Source: Uruburuella testudinis
Lineage (GTDB): Bacteria > Pseudomonadota > Gammaproteobacteria > Burkholderiales > Neisseriaceae
Reading direction: 5' to 3'
Assembly: GCF_022870865.1 (NCBI RefSeq)
Contig: NZ_CP091508.1
Location: 1,426,001 to 1,490,000 of the forward strand
Length of the DNA: 64,000 nucleotides
Of the stretch, positions 52,954 through 63,642 are shown piece after piece (position 1 is the first letter of the stretch; each line of letters starts with the position of its first letter). Below the pieces are notes generated by a model, which was given only the letters and a program-made list of their open reading frames with translations, searched no databases and was not told where the DNA came from. The position numbers and the translations under genes were made by a program.

Positions 52954-54731
52954 TTCGGCTGCATCCCGAACAACTCAGCGGCAAGCTGCATTTTATCGAC
53001 GACTACATTGCGGCGCACAATGCGGCCGACGGCTCGCACATAGACGCCAATGCCAATGTAACGCATAAAAATATTGCCACCATGGAAAACGAATTGATGA
53101 AAGATTTTCTGGTGCAGGTCAACCGCGCGCAAGTAAGCCGCAAAATCAGCGAGATTTTCGGCAGCGAATGGGCGCAGGAATACATCCGCCAGATTGAGGC
53201 GCACGAAATTTATGTGCACGACGAAACCAGCCTCAAGCCTTATTGCGTGTCGGTGACGCTGTATCCGTTTTTGCGCGACGGGCTGACCAAGCTCGGCGGC
53301 GAATCGCAGGCTCCCAAGCATCTGGCTTCGTTTTGCGGCTCGTTTGTCAACCTCGTGTTTGCCATCAGCGCGCAGTTTGCCGGCGCCGTGGCCACGGTGG
53401 AATTTCTCACTTATTTCGATTATTTCGCCCGCCGCGATTATGGCGCTGATTATTTGAACACCCATGCGCACGAAGTGGCCAACCATTTGCAACATGTGGT
53501 GTACAGCATCAACCAGCCCGCCGCCGCACGCGGTTATCAGAGCGTGTTTTGGAATATTTCGCTGTATGACACACATTATTTCGAAGCCATGTTCGGCGAT
53601 TTTGTGTTTCCCGATTTCACCAAACCCGAATGGGCGAGCGTGGCGCGGCTGCAAAATTATTTTCTGAAATGGTTTAATCAGGAGCGCAGCAAATCGGTGC
53701 TCACTTTCCCGGTGGTAACTGCCGCCATGCTCACCGAAAACGGCGCCTGCAAAGACCGGCAGTTTGCCGACGAAATGGCGCAAGAGTTGGCCGAGGGCAA
53801 TTCGTTTTTCATGTATTTGTCCGACAACCCCGATTCGCTCGCTTCCTGCTGCCGCCTGCGTAATCAGATTGACGACCGCACCTTTTCTTACACCCTCGGT
53901 GCGGGCGGCGTGGCCACCGGCTCGATTAACGTGATAACGCTCAATATGAACCGCCTCGAGCAAGACGGCCGCGATCTGGCTGAAGAAGTGGCCAAGCTGC
54001 ACCGCTACCAATACGCCTACCGCAAGCTGATGGAAGAATATCAGGCCGCCGGCATGCTGCCGGTGTATGACGCAGGCTTTATCACGCTCGACAAACAGTT
54101 TCTCACCATCGGCATCAACGGCATGGCCGAAGCAGCGGAGGCCTGCGGCATTGAAGCGGGCTATAACCCCGCATACATTGAATTTGTGCAAGGCCGTCTG
54201 AAAACCATTTTTGAAGCCAATAAAACCGCTTCGAAACAATACGGTGTGCGCTTCAACACCGAATTTGTGCCGGCAGAAAACCTCGGTGTGAAAAATGCCA
54301 AATGGGATAAGGCCGACGGCTATAAAGTGGCGCGCGACTGCTACAATTCGTATTTTTACGTAGTGGAAGATGAAAAAATCAACGCGTTGGATAAATTTTT
54401 GCTGCACGGGCGCGAACTCATCGACTGGCTGGACGGCGGCTCGGCGTTGCACCTGAATTTAGACGAAGCCTTGAGCCCGTCGGGCTACCGCTCGCTGCTC
54501 GATATTGCCGCCAAAACCGGTTGCAACTATTTCTGCATCAACGTGAAAATCACCATCTGCAACGAATGCGGCCATATCGACAAACGCACCCTGCAAGCTT
54601 GCAGCGCCTGCGGCAGCCGCAACATCGATTACGGCACCCGCGTCATCGGTTATTTGAAGCGGGTATCGGCCTTCAGCAGCCCCCGGCGCAAGGAACATGC
54701 TTTGCGGCATTATCACCGCAGGGCGGCATAA
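52950..54731 (+). CDS. nrdD: Anaerobic ribonucleoside-triphosphate reductase (class III)
   Basis: Makes deoxynucleotides without oxygen. The 593-residue product lacks the N-terminal ATP cone seen in E. coli NrdD (about 712 residues) and starts directly with the catalytic barrel (NANVTHKNIATMENELMKDF). It has the zinc-binding pairs C537/C540 and C551/C554 (CNECG ... CSACGS) and the glycyl-radical site Gly567 in TRVIGYLKRVS. The tail KEHALRHYHRR is unusual. Absence of the cone removes the standard dATP allosteric switch, making NrdR-type repression all the more relevant. Overlaps nrdG by 4 nt. Confidence 0.93.
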   Translation: MIRLHPEQLSGKLHFIDDYIAAHNAADGSHIDANANVTHKNIATMENELMKDFLVQVNRAQVSRKISEIFGSEWAQEYIRQIEAHEIYVHDETSLKPYCVSVTLYPFLRDGLTKLGGESQAPKHLASFCGSFVNLVFAISAQFAGAVATVEFLTYFDYFARRDYGADYLNTHAHEVANHLQHVVYSINQPAAARGYQSVFWNISLYDTHYFEAMFGDFVFPDFTKPEWASVARLQNYFLKWFNQERSKSVLTFPVVTAAMLTENGACKDRQFADEMAQELAEGNSFFMYLSDNPDSLASCCRLRNQIDDRTFSYTLGAGGVATGSINVITLNMNRLEQDGRDLAEEVAKLHRYQYAYRKLMEEYQAAGMLPVYDAGFITLDKQFLTIGINGMAEAAEACGIEAGYNPAYIEFVQGRLKTIFEANKTASKQYGVRFNTEFVPAENLGVKNAKWDKADGYKVARDCYNSYFYVVEDEKINALDKFLLHGRELIDWLDGGSALHLNLDEALSPSGYRSLLDIAAKTGCNYFCINVKITICNECGHIDKRTLQACSACGSRNIDYGTRVIGYLKRVSAFSSPRRKEHALRHYHRRAA

Positions 54732-54825
54732 TTGGCTTTGCGTTTAAAGAGAATGGCTTTGTTGTTTTGGTTGGTTGATTTTAATCAGATGGTTAAGCAG
54801 GTTGGCTGCGGATATGGTTTACCCC

Positions 54826-54896
54826 TTGTTCGCCCCAATGCAGCTTTGGGCGCAAGGTTTGGCCGTATGGGTAATCGGCGGGTTGGAGTACGCGCA
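54826..54896 (-). pseudogene. Duplicated 3' fragment of nadK
   Basis: The minus-strand reading SLRVLQPADYPYGQTLRPKLHWGEQG closely matches the last residues of NAD kinase at 55222 (PLRVLHPADYQYYKTLRQKLHWGEQL). About 71 nt of the nadK end is repeated some 400 nt beyond its own stop in the same orientation; the rest of the gene is absent. Likely left by an unequal recombination. Confidence 0.75.
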
Positions 54897-55014
54897 ATGA
54901 TTTGATATTCTTGTGATTCCCAATGGTTTCAGCCGTCTGAAAAATATCGGATTCAAGAATCCGGCCGACATAATGCATCGTGCGGACTTTGCTCGCAAAA
55001 ACCCTGCGTGTGCC

Positions 55015-55049
55015 AAGGCCGTCTGAAGAAAATGCTTTCAGACGGCCTT
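55015..55049. terminator. DUS inverted pair downstream of nadK
   Basis: AAGGCCGTCTGAA and TTCAGACGGCCTT with a 9-nt loop, about 170 nt after the nadK stop on the minus strand. Confidence 0.7.
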
Positions 55050-55221
55050 GTTTGTTTGCAGCATCATACCCGCCCAAACCTTCCCCAGTTGGATGGGAGG
55101 GGGGAACAGAATGTGGCAACCAACCGCATGCCTTCAGATAACTTCAGATAACTTCATTGCTGCCAGCCCGGCAGCCCGGTGATTTTCGGCCCGTATCAAA
55201 CTACTGTGCCGTAAAGCCGGC

Positions 55222-56112
55222 TTACACCAATTGTTCGCCCCAATGCAGCTTTTGGCGCAAGGTTTTGTAGTATTGGTAATCGGCGGGATGGAGTACGCGC
55301 AGCGGATGGCGGTAGCGGTGGATCAGGATGCGGTCGAAATTATGGATATCGGTAAACGACTGGCCGTCGAAATGCACGCGCGCATCGCCGCTTTTGGTGA
55401 CTAAAATTTCGATTTCGCAGGTATCAGCCACGGCAATCGGGCGGTTGGTCATCGATTGCGGGCAAATCGGCACCAATGTAAAAGCGCGCAGGCTGGCTTG
55501 CAGAATCGGACCGCCGGCGGCGAGCGAATAGGCGGTGGAGCCGGTGGGGGTGGAAACAATCAAGCCGTCCGAGCGTTGGGTATACACGAATTCGCCGTTG
55601 ATAAATACTTCGAATTCAATCATTTGGCCGGCGCCGCCGCGCGACACCACCACATCGTTGAGCGCCAGCGAAGGCGGCATGGGCTGGCCGTCGCGTATCA
55701 GCGAGGTTTCCAGCAAAATGCGCTCTTCGGGCAGATATTTGCCGGTGAGCATGCCGCCCAGGCCGTGCACCATATGCTCGCGCGGCACTTGGGTGAGAAA
55801 CCCTAAATGCCCTTGGTTGACGCCGATCATCGGCACGCGGTAAGGGGCGATTTTGCGGGCAACAGAAAGAAAGGTGCCGTCGCCGCCGAGCACAATCACC
55901 AAGTCGCATTTTTTGCCGAGGTTTTCTTTGGTGGTGATGTGGCAGCGCTGCCAGTCTTCCGAAGCGGCGGAACCATCGTCGATGCTGGCTTCATCAAGAT
56001 AAATATCCAGCTGCTGCCCGCATAAAAAGTCGACCAGCAGATGCAGGGTTTCTTGAATGCGGGGCGTTTGCGGGCGGGTAACGATGCCGATGTGTTTGAA
56101 TTGGCTGTTCAT
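55222..56112 (-). CDS. nadK: NAD kinase
   Basis: Phosphorylates NAD to NADP. The 296-residue product has the catalytic GGDGTFLSVAR (from 76), LGFLTQV, LALNDVVVSRG and the glycine-rich TGSTAYSLAAGGPIL. Complete and of normal length. Minus strand. A fragment copy of its 3' end lies downstream at 54826. Confidence 0.96.
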   Translation of the reverse strand: MNSQFKHIGIVTRPQTPRIQETLHLLVDFLCGQQLDIYLDEASIDDGSAASEDWQRCHITTKENLGKKCDLVIVLGGDGTFLSVARKIAPYRVPMIGVNQGHLGFLTQVPREHMVHGLGGMLTGKYLPEERILLETSLIRDGQPMPPSLALNDVVVSRGGAGQMIEFEVFINGEFVYTQRSDGLIVSTPTGSTAYSLAAGGPILQASLRAFTLVPICPQSMTNRPIAVADTCEIEILVTKSGDARVHFDGQSFTDIHNFDRILIHRYRHPLRVLHPADYQYYKTLRQKLHWGEQLV

Positions 56113-56157
56113 GCGCAGCTCGGTTGGGGTGGGGATAGGCGATTATAGCGTTTTTTA

Positions 56158-56207
56158 CAGGCCGTCTGAAAGGGCTTGTAGTCGATATCTTGCATTCAGA
56201 CGGCCTG
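56158..56207. terminator. DUS inverted pair between msrA and nadK
   Basis: CAGGCCGTCTGAA (about 56159) and TTCAGACGGCCTG (56195-56207), loop about 23 nt, after the msrA stop on the minus strand. Confidence 0.75.
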
Positions 56208-56258
56208 ATAGCTTGGGTAAAATAAATTCTGCTGCGGTATCGAGGGTTTGCACGGCTA

Positions 56259-56783
56259 TTATGCGCGCCACAAACCGGCATAGCGGCTGCGGGCTTTCAG
56301 GTATTTCGGGGCGACAACGGCCATGCAGTAGCCCGCTTGCGGATTTTTTTTGAAATAGCCTTGATGATAGGGCTCGGCGGGGTAAAACGTTTGTGCGGCG
56401 GCCAGTTCGGTGACGATGGGTTGCGGGTAGTGGGCGGCGGCTTCGGCCAAAAATGCCTCTGCTTCGGCTTTTTGGGCTTCATCAAGATAATAAATGCCGC
56501 TGCGGTATTGGCTGCCGATATCGTGCCCCTGCCGGTTGAGTTGGGTGGGGTCGTGGATGGTAAAAAGAATTTCCAGCAGCGTGCGGTAGCTGACAACTTC
56601 GGGGTCGAATTCAATCTTCACGGCTTCGGCATGGCCGCTGTTGCCGCTGCACACTTCGGCATAGTCGGGTTGTTCGGTGTGGCCGTTGATGTAGCCGGAG
56701 AGGGCGGCGGAAACGCCGTTGATTTGGTTGAACACTGCTTCGATGCACCAGAAGCAGCCGCCGGCGAAAATAGCGGTTTGCAT
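56259..56783 (-). CDS. msrA: Peptide methionine sulfoxide reductase A
   Basis: Repairs oxidised methionine (S form). The 174-residue single-domain product has GGCFWCIEAVF with catalytic C10 and the resolving-side GHAEAVKIEFD, HDPTQLNRQGHDIGSQYRSGIYY substrate motif. The last cysteine is GYCMAVV. It is distinct from the large PilB/MsrAB fusion of pathogenic Neisseria. Minus strand, alone. Confidence 0.95.
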   Translation of the reverse strand: MQTAIFAGGCFWCIEAVFNQINGVSAALSGYINGHTEQPDYAEVCSGNSGHAEAVKIEFDPEVVSYRTLLEILFTIHDPTQLNRQGHDIGSQYRSGIYYLDEAQKAEAEAFLAEAAAHYPQPIVTELAAAQTFYPAEPYHQGYFKKNPQAGYCMAVVAPKYLKARSRYAGLWRA

Positions 56784-56907
56784 GATGTAATCCTTTTACG
56801 GTTGCGGGTGTGAATATATTGATTCAGACGGCCTGATGAGCGGCAGCATGGCTTCGGCAGGCTCCGCCGCCCGGTGTTCAATATATTGTTTAAGTGGTTA
56901 TTGTGGC

Positions 56908-57023
56908 TATAGATTCGGCAATTTTAATGCTAAAAATCTTTTATTAATTTCTCTTTTAAACCATTAGATTCATTTAAAAAATAGATTTATTTAAAAAATC
57001 AGCTATTTCATTGCCGTTTCTAT
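56908..57023. repeat. Family C repeat, plus orientation, about 116 bp
   Basis: TATAGATTCGGCAATTTTAAT ... AATAGATTTATTTAAAAAATC ... CATTGCCGTTTCTATC. Inverted ends TAGATTCGGCAATT and ATTGCCGTTTCTA. Slightly longer than the other two copies through an internal TTTAAAAAAT repeat. Not in a B element. Confidence 0.8.
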
Positions 57024-57046
57024 CATTTTTACGACAGCGGAAGTTT

Positions 57047-57116
57047 CAGGCCGTCTGAAAAAGTGTGGTGATGGATACGGCAGGTTTGTCGGCATTATAG
57101 GCTTTCAGACGGCCTG
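57047..57116 (-). terminator. DUS inverted pair after tadA
   Basis: CAGGCCGTCTGAAA (57047-57060) and TTTCAGACGGCCTG (57103-57116); the right arm touches the tadA 3' end. Loop about 42 nt. Confidence 0.6.
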
Positions 57117-57832
57117 TTGCGTTTGTGGCGGAAAAACTGCTGCAACCGCTCTTGGCACGCCCGGGCAGCTACGCCGCCGAGAACGGCGGTGTGGCGGTTG
57201 AGGCGGTTATCGGCAAACAGGTTGATGATGCTGCCCGCCGCGCCGCTTTTGGGCTCTGCCGCGCCGTAAATCACGCGGCGGATGCGTGCTTGAATCAGGG
57301 CGCTGGCGCACATGCTGCACGGCTCCAAAGTGATGTAGACATCGCAATGGTCGAGACGGTAGTTTTGCAGCACCCGCCCGGCTTCGGCCAGTGCGCGGAT
57401 TTCGGCATGATGGCTGATGTTGTGGTCGGCAATGCAGGTATTGTGTGCCGCCGCAATGATTTTGCCTTGATGCACCACCACCGCGCCCACCGGGATTTCG
57501 CCGGCGGCGGTGGATAGTTCTGCTTGTACCAGCGCTTGGTGCATAAAGTGTTCCATTTCTGCCTGCGGTGGAAACACGGCCACAGGCGGATGGCGGCGCA
57601 AGGCATCAAGCAGGGCGGCTTTTTCAGCTTCTGCCAGTGCCTGCGGCGTGCGGTTTTGCGTTAATGCGGCAAGCTGCCACAACGTGCTGCGGGTGATGGT
57701 GAGCCCGGCGGCTTTGAGCAGCAGAAAAGCCGCAACTGCGCCGTGTGCCTGCAAATCTTGTAAGGTGGCGATGCCGAGCTGTTGCAGGGTTTTCAGGGTT
57801 TGGGGGGCGAGGGGCGGAGTGGTTAGGGGCAT
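57095..57832 (-). CDS. tadA: tRNA-specific adenosine deaminase with N-terminal TfoX-C-like domain
   Basis: Converts A34 to inosine in tRNA. The 245-residue product is longer than E. coli TadA (about 167). The deaminase domain (about 92-240) has H142-A143-E144 (HHAEIRAL) and C172/C175 (LEPCSMCASAL), so the zinc site is intact. Residues 1-70 (QTLKTLQQLGIATLQDLQAHGAVAAFLLLKAAG) resemble the C-terminal helical domain of TfoX, a fusion known in Neisseria TadA. Its purpose is unknown; it may aid tRNA binding (inference). Confidence 0.92.
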   Translation of the reverse strand: MPLTTPPLAPQTLKTLQQLGIATLQDLQAHGAVAAFLLLKAAGLTITRSTLWQLAALTQNRTPQALAEAEKAALLDALRRHPPVAVFPPQAEMEHFMHQALVQAELSTAAGEIPVGAVVVHQGKIIAAAHNTCIADHNISHHAEIRALAEAGRVLQNYRLDHCDVYITLEPCSMCASALIQARIRRVIYGAAEPKSGAAGSIINLFADNRLNRHTAVLGGVAARACQERLQQFFRHKRNRPSESL

Positions 57833-57893
57833 GGGCGGGAAATAAAAGGCCGTCTGAAAAGAGGATTGTAACGGATATTGGCGGGGAATAGAT

Positions 57894-57943
57894 AAGGCCG
57901 TCTGAAAACCATGTGCAAAAACAGGCCCTAGTCAAAATCAAAT
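57894..57943. repeat. Left arm of a 50-bp inverted pair
   Basis: AAGGCCGTCTGAAAACCATG, continuing TGCAAAAACAGGCCCTAGTC and AAAATCAAAT. It pairs with 58242-58291 with two mismatches. Arms are nearly 300 nt apart. Confidence 0.8.
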
Positions 57944-58101
57944 TCAAATAAAGGTAGCGCAAGAAGGCAAAGCAGGAGGATGTGCAAAGTCCCCACGCTA
58001 ACCCGTTGGGACGGGGAGGGCGCTGCGTGCTGCAACACCAACTGAATATTGCCGGATAAAACTTCATGTTCCGCAACTCAACAGTCTGATGATGATCTGA
58101 A
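57944..58101. other. Unrecognised sequence inside the 50-bp inverted pair
   Basis: Holds a GC-rich block AGCGCAAGAAGGCAAAGCAGGAGGATGTGC and GCTAACCCGTTGGGACGGGGAGGGCGCTGCG. It is neither coding nor like a known RNA to my reading; short frames on the minus strand are not convincing. Confidence 0.3.
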
Positions 58102-58222
58102 ATACCCATTCATAACAGTAAGCGAATAAGTTAGAGAGCCAAAGGCAGTACACCCTAGCGAAACCGGTTTTCTTCGAGTTCAGGCAAGCCCATGCGGTTA
58201 GGTTGTTTTTGCGAATGGGTAT
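58102..58222. repeat. Family B repeat, about 121 bp
   Basis: Ends ATACCCATTCATAACAGTAAGCGA and GGTTAGGTTGTTTTTGCGAATGGGTAT. The core has CACCCTAGCGAAACCGGTTTTCTTCGAGTTCAGGCAAGCC, where CACCCTAG also matches a family A end. Confidence 0.78.
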
Positions 58223-58241
58223 TGGTAATCAAGTGATTGGC

Positions 58242-58291
58242 ATTTGATTTTGACTATGGCTTGTTTTTGCACATGGTTTTCAGACGGCCTT
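58242..58291. repeat. Right arm of the 50-bp inverted pair
   Basis: ATTTGATTTTGACTATGGCT then TGTTTTTGCACATGGTTTTC and AGACGGCCTT, complementary to 57894-57943. Ends 3 nt before the xerD stop. Confidence 0.8.
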
Positions 58292-58294
58292 AAT

Positions 58295-59188
58295 TTACCC
58301 GCGCGGATGGTGTTCGTCGACAATATTTTTCAGCCGCACATTGGCTACATGAGTGTAGATTTGGGTGGTGCTGATGTCGGCATGGCCGAGCAGCGCCTGC
58401 ACCATACGCAAATCGGCGCCGTGGTTGACCAGATGAGTGGCAAAGGCATGGCGCAGGCTGTGGGGGCTGAGTGTGCGGATGCCGGCGGCTTCGGCGTATT
58501 GCTTCACAATCATCCAGGCGAGCTGGCGGCTGATGCCGGTGCGTTTCTGGCTGACAAACAATTCGTCGATGATGCGGCCTTTAATCAGCTGCGGGCGGGC
58601 TTCGCTTAAGTAGCGTTCTACCCAATAAACGGCTTCCTGACCGATGGGCATGATGCGCTGTTTGCTGCCCTTGCCGATGGTGTTGATGCGGCCGCTTTGC
58701 AGGTTGACTTCGTTGATTTTCAGTTTGACCGCCTCGGTAACGCGCAGACCGCTGGCGTAGATGATTTCCAGCAGGGCTTTGTCGCGCAGGCCGTGGATGC
58801 TGCCGGTGTCGGGGGCGGCCAAGAGGGCGTCGATTTGGTTTTCGGTAATCAGCGGCGGTAGGGTTTGCGCCTGTTGCGGTGCTTTCAGGTAGCGGGTAGG
58901 GTTGTCGCTGCGCTGCTCATTGTCGGCCAGCCAGCCGTAGAGCCGTTTGCAGGCGGAAAGGGCGCGTGCTTGCGAGCGCGGCTGCTCGTCGGGGTGATAT
59001 ACGGCGGCGGCCAGATCGGCGGCACCGGCATCCAGCCAGCCGAAGCCTTGCGCTTCCAGGCGCGCGGCAACTTTGTCGAGGTCGCGGCGGTAGCTGTCAA
59101 GCGTGTTTTGGCTCAGCCTTGCCTGCAACCAAAGGTGTTCGAGCAGCTGCTCGCTGATGTCTTGGTTGGTGTTTGAATGCGGGTTCAT
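58295..59188 (-). CDS. xerD: Tyrosine recombinase XerD
   Basis: Resolves chromosome dimers at dif with XerC. The 297-residue product has an N-terminal SAM-like core-binding domain (about 9-95) and catalytic residues R149 (ASGLRVTEA), K173 (GKGSKQR), H243 and R246 (HSLRHAF), H269 (GHADISTT) and Y278 (IYTHV). All are intact, and the length is standard. Its ATG overlaps the ogt stop by 4 nt, so they are co-transcribed. Confidence 0.95.
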   Translation of the reverse strand: MNPHSNTNQDISEQLLEHLWLQARLSQNTLDSYRRDLDKVAARLEAQGFGWLDAGAADLAAAVYHPDEQPRSQARALSACKRLYGWLADNEQRSDNPTRYLKAPQQAQTLPPLITENQIDALLAAPDTGSIHGLRDKALLEIIYASGLRVTEAVKLKINEVNLQSGRINTIGKGSKQRIMPIGQEAVYWVERYLSEARPQLIKGRIIDELFVSQKRTGISRQLAWMIVKQYAEAAGIRTLSPHSLRHAFATHLVNHGADLRMVQALLGHADISTTQIYTHVANVRLKNIVDEHHPRG

Positions 59189-59649
59189 GCAAAATCAATG
59201 CCTTCGTGGTGCAGCAGCCAGCGTTTGACGGCGAGCGCTTCATCCGTGTTTTTGCCGCTGGAAAAGCCACCCAAGCCGCCCTTGGCCACAACGCGGTGGC
59301 AGGGCACCACCAGCGCCAGCGGGTTTTTGCCGCAAGCGCCGCCGACTGCGCGCGGGCCGCTGCCGATTTTGCGGGCGATGTCTTGATAGCTCATCACTTC
59401 GCCGGCAGGGATTTCGGCAATCGCCTGCCATACTTTTTGCTGAAACGGCGTGCCTTGGCGGGAAATCGGATGGCCGAAGTTTTTCAGACGGCCTGAAAAA
59501 TAATTGTCGAGCCGCTGCTGCCATTCATCGGGCAGCGGATACGGGGCATGGGCCAAATCGCCGTGCAGGTTGAGTGCGATCAATTCGCCGTGCTCGAAAA
59601 CCAGCGTGATGTTGCCGAACGGGGCTTTATATAAACAGGTTTGCTTCAT
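59185..59649 (-). CDS. ogt: Methylated-DNA--protein-cysteine methyltransferase
   Basis: Suicide repair protein for O6-methylguanine. The 154-residue product carries QQKVWQAIAEIPAGEVMSYQDIARKIG, the arginine finger RAVGGACGKNPLALVVPCHRVV with acceptor C117, and KRWLLHHE. ATG 59649 (MKQTCLY) is chosen; the longer frame to 59781 overlaps the frameshifted VOC gene's 3' end. Its stop overlaps the xerD start. Confidence 0.94.
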   Translation of the reverse strand: MKQTCLYKAPFGNITLVFEHGELIALNLHGDLAHAPYPLPDEWQQRLDNYFSGRLKNFGHPISRQGTPFQQKVWQAIAEIPAGEVMSYQDIARKIGSGPRAVGGACGKNPLALVVPCHRVVAKGGLGGFSSGKNTDEALAVKRWLLHHEGIDFA

Positions 59650-59686
59650 GATAATGGTAAGGCCGTCTGAAAAAGTTGAACAACGG

Positions 59687-60089
59687 TTAAGCGGCATTCC
59701 ACGCCATCGCTTCGATTTTGTGGCCGTCCAAATCGCGCACAAAGCAGCCGTAGTATTCGGTGCCGTAATGCGGCCGCTCACCGGGGGGTACCGTCCGCAG
59801 TTGCGCCTTGAGCTAGTGCGGCTTGGTAAAAGGCATCGACCTGGCTGTTGTTTTCAGCCAGAAAAGCGATGTGTACGCCGTTGGCGGTTTCGGCTTTTTG
59901 GCCGTTATACGGGCGCTGTATCCAAAATTCGGGAAATTCGCGGCCATAGGCAATGGCTTGATGTTCGCTTAAATCCAAGATTCTGCGGATGCCGAGCGGG
60001 GCGAGCACGGCATCATAGAATTCGGTGGCCAGTTCAAATTGATTGGTGCCTAGGGAAACATGGGAGAGGGCGGAGGAAAGGCGGCTCAT
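59687..60089 (-). pseudogene. VOC (glyoxalase-like) protein gene with single-base frameshift
   Basis: A small metal-dependent dioxygenase/glyoxalase-fold gene. The first frame reads MSRLSSALSHVSLGTNQFELATEFYDAVL ... ATADGTPR and stops at 59778. If one C is removed from the C6 run (G6 on the plus strand, 59783-59788) the frame continues GERPHYGTEYYGCFVRDLDG ... AMAWNAA and ends at 59687, giving 133 residues, a normal VOC length. Either a true mutation, a slipping tract or a read error. Function unknown. Confidence 0.8.
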
Positions 60090-60106
60090 GGGAATGCTCC
60101 TTTTGT

Positions 60107-60694
60107 TTAATCACTGATATCCAAACGCTGTTGCAGGCGCTGTTTGGCTGCCGGCCATTCGGCACGGGTCATGCTGTACATCACGGTATCGCGGATGCTG
60201 CCGTCGCGGCGGGCGGCCTGGCCGCGGATGATGCCGTCTTTTTGTGCGCCCAGCCGCTCGATGGCGGCTTGCGAACGGGTGTTGGTGATGTCGGTGCGCC
60301 AGCCGACGGTTTCGCAGTTTAAGGTTTCAAAAGCGTGGCGCAGCAGCAGGTATTTGCAGGTGGTGTTGACATGGCTGCGCCAGCGGCTTTGCGCATACCA
60401 GGTGTAGCCGATTTCCACGCGGCGGGCGGCAAGAATGATGTCGTGGTAGCTGGTGCTGCCGATGATTTGGCCGTCGGTTTCATCAATCACGGCGAAGGCA
60501 CAGCGGGCTTTGTCGTTTAAGGCCGTCTGAATATAGGCGGCGGTGTGTTGCGGTTCGGGCACGGTAGTGAATGCCAACTGCCATAATGCTCCGTCGGCTG
60601 CGGCGGCTTGCAAACCGGCTTCGTGCTGCATGCCGAGCGGTTCGAGGCGCACGCTGTTGAGGCTGAGGGTAACCGGCGGTGCAAAGGCGGTCAT
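60107..60694 (-). CDS. GNAT-family N-acetyltransferase (RimJ/RimL-like)
   Basis: Acetyltransferase of 195 residues with the RimJ/RimL-like layout: LNSVRLEPLGMQHEAGLQ, IGSTSYHDIILAARRVEIGYTWYAQSRWRSHVNTTCKYLLLRHAFE (acetyl-CoA loop region), and NTRSQAAIERLGAQKDGIIRG, the C-terminal motif common to this group. Substrate unknown; ribosomal N-termini or an antibiotic are possible. ATG 60694 overlaps the bcp stop, so it is translated after bcp. Confidence 0.88.
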   Translation of the reverse strand: MTAFAPPVTLSLNSVRLEPLGMQHEAGLQAAAADGALWQLAFTTVPEPQHTAAYIQTALNDKARCAFAVIDETDGQIIGSTSYHDIILAARRVEIGYTWYAQSRWRSHVNTTCKYLLLRHAFETLNCETVGWRTDITNTRSQAAIERLGAQKDGIIRGQAARRDGSIRDTVMYSMTRAEWPAAKQRLQQRLDISD

Positions 60695-61134
60695 TGTGAT
60701 TGGCTCACGGCTTCCAATACTTCCTGCGCATGGCCGGCTACTTTTACTTTGCGCCATTCATGGGCGATTTCGCCGTTTTTATCCAGCACAAAGGTGCTGC
60801 GCTCGATGCCCAAATGCTCTTTGCCGTAAAGTTTTTTCAGCTTGATAACGTCAAACTGTTTGCACACGGTTTCGTCTTTATCGCTCAATAATTCAAACTG
60901 AAAGCCTTGTTTGGCGCAAAAATTCTGATGCGATTTGATGCCGTCGCGCGAGATGCCGACCACGGTGTAGCCCAGTTTTTCAAATTCGGGCAGGCGCGCA
61001 TTGAAATCGAGTCCTTCGGTGGTGCAGCCGGGGGTGCTGTCTTTGGGGTAGAAATAAATAATCAGCGGCAGGTGTTCGGCAGAGACGAAATCTTGGCCGC
61101 TGCTGGAAGGTAGGGTGAATGAATAAGCGGTCAT
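60691..61134 (-). CDS. bcp: Thiol peroxidase Bcp (peroxiredoxin Q)
   Basis: Reduces hydroperoxides. The 147-residue product has YFYPKDSTPGCTTEGLDF, where C37 is the peroxidatic residue. The position five residues later, a resolving cysteine in E. coli Bcp, is Leu here, so it may use another cysteine or act as a one-Cys form. Complete otherwise. It overlaps the GNAT start by 4 nt and is divergent from nupC. Confidence 0.92.
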   Translation of the reverse strand: MTAYSFTLPSSSGQDFVSAEHLPLIIYFYPKDSTPGCTTEGLDFNARLPEFEKLGYTVVGISRDGIKSHQNFCAKQGFQFELLSDKDETVCKQFDVIKLKKLYGKEHLGIERSTFVLDKNGEIAHEWRKVKVAGHAQEVLEAVSQSQ

Positions 61135-61283
61135 GGTGTGGGTGGTTAAAAAAGTTTCAGACGGCTTTATCTTACGACAAGTGCGGCCGCTGCGCCAATG
61201 TAATTTTCAGACAAGAAATGTGAATTTCTTTTATAATCGCGCACACATTTTATTTTATGTCGCTTTGATAAAAGGATGGCGCG

Positions 61284-63642
<2,359 letters not shown>

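Noticed and set aside
52935..54452. 505-residue minus-strand frame opposite nrdD
   Set aside because: Antisense shadow; nrdD has zinc and glycyl-radical motifs and overlaps nrdG properly.
57944..58101. Possible small RNA (GC-rich block with AAGTCCCC and GGGACGGGG)
   Set aside because: It can fold locally, but I cannot match it to any known RNA; left as unexplained sequence.
58295..59188. XerD as an island integrase
   Set aside because: It is a normal-length housekeeping XerD with ogt overlap, far from the Dnd island, so there is no support for an integrase role.
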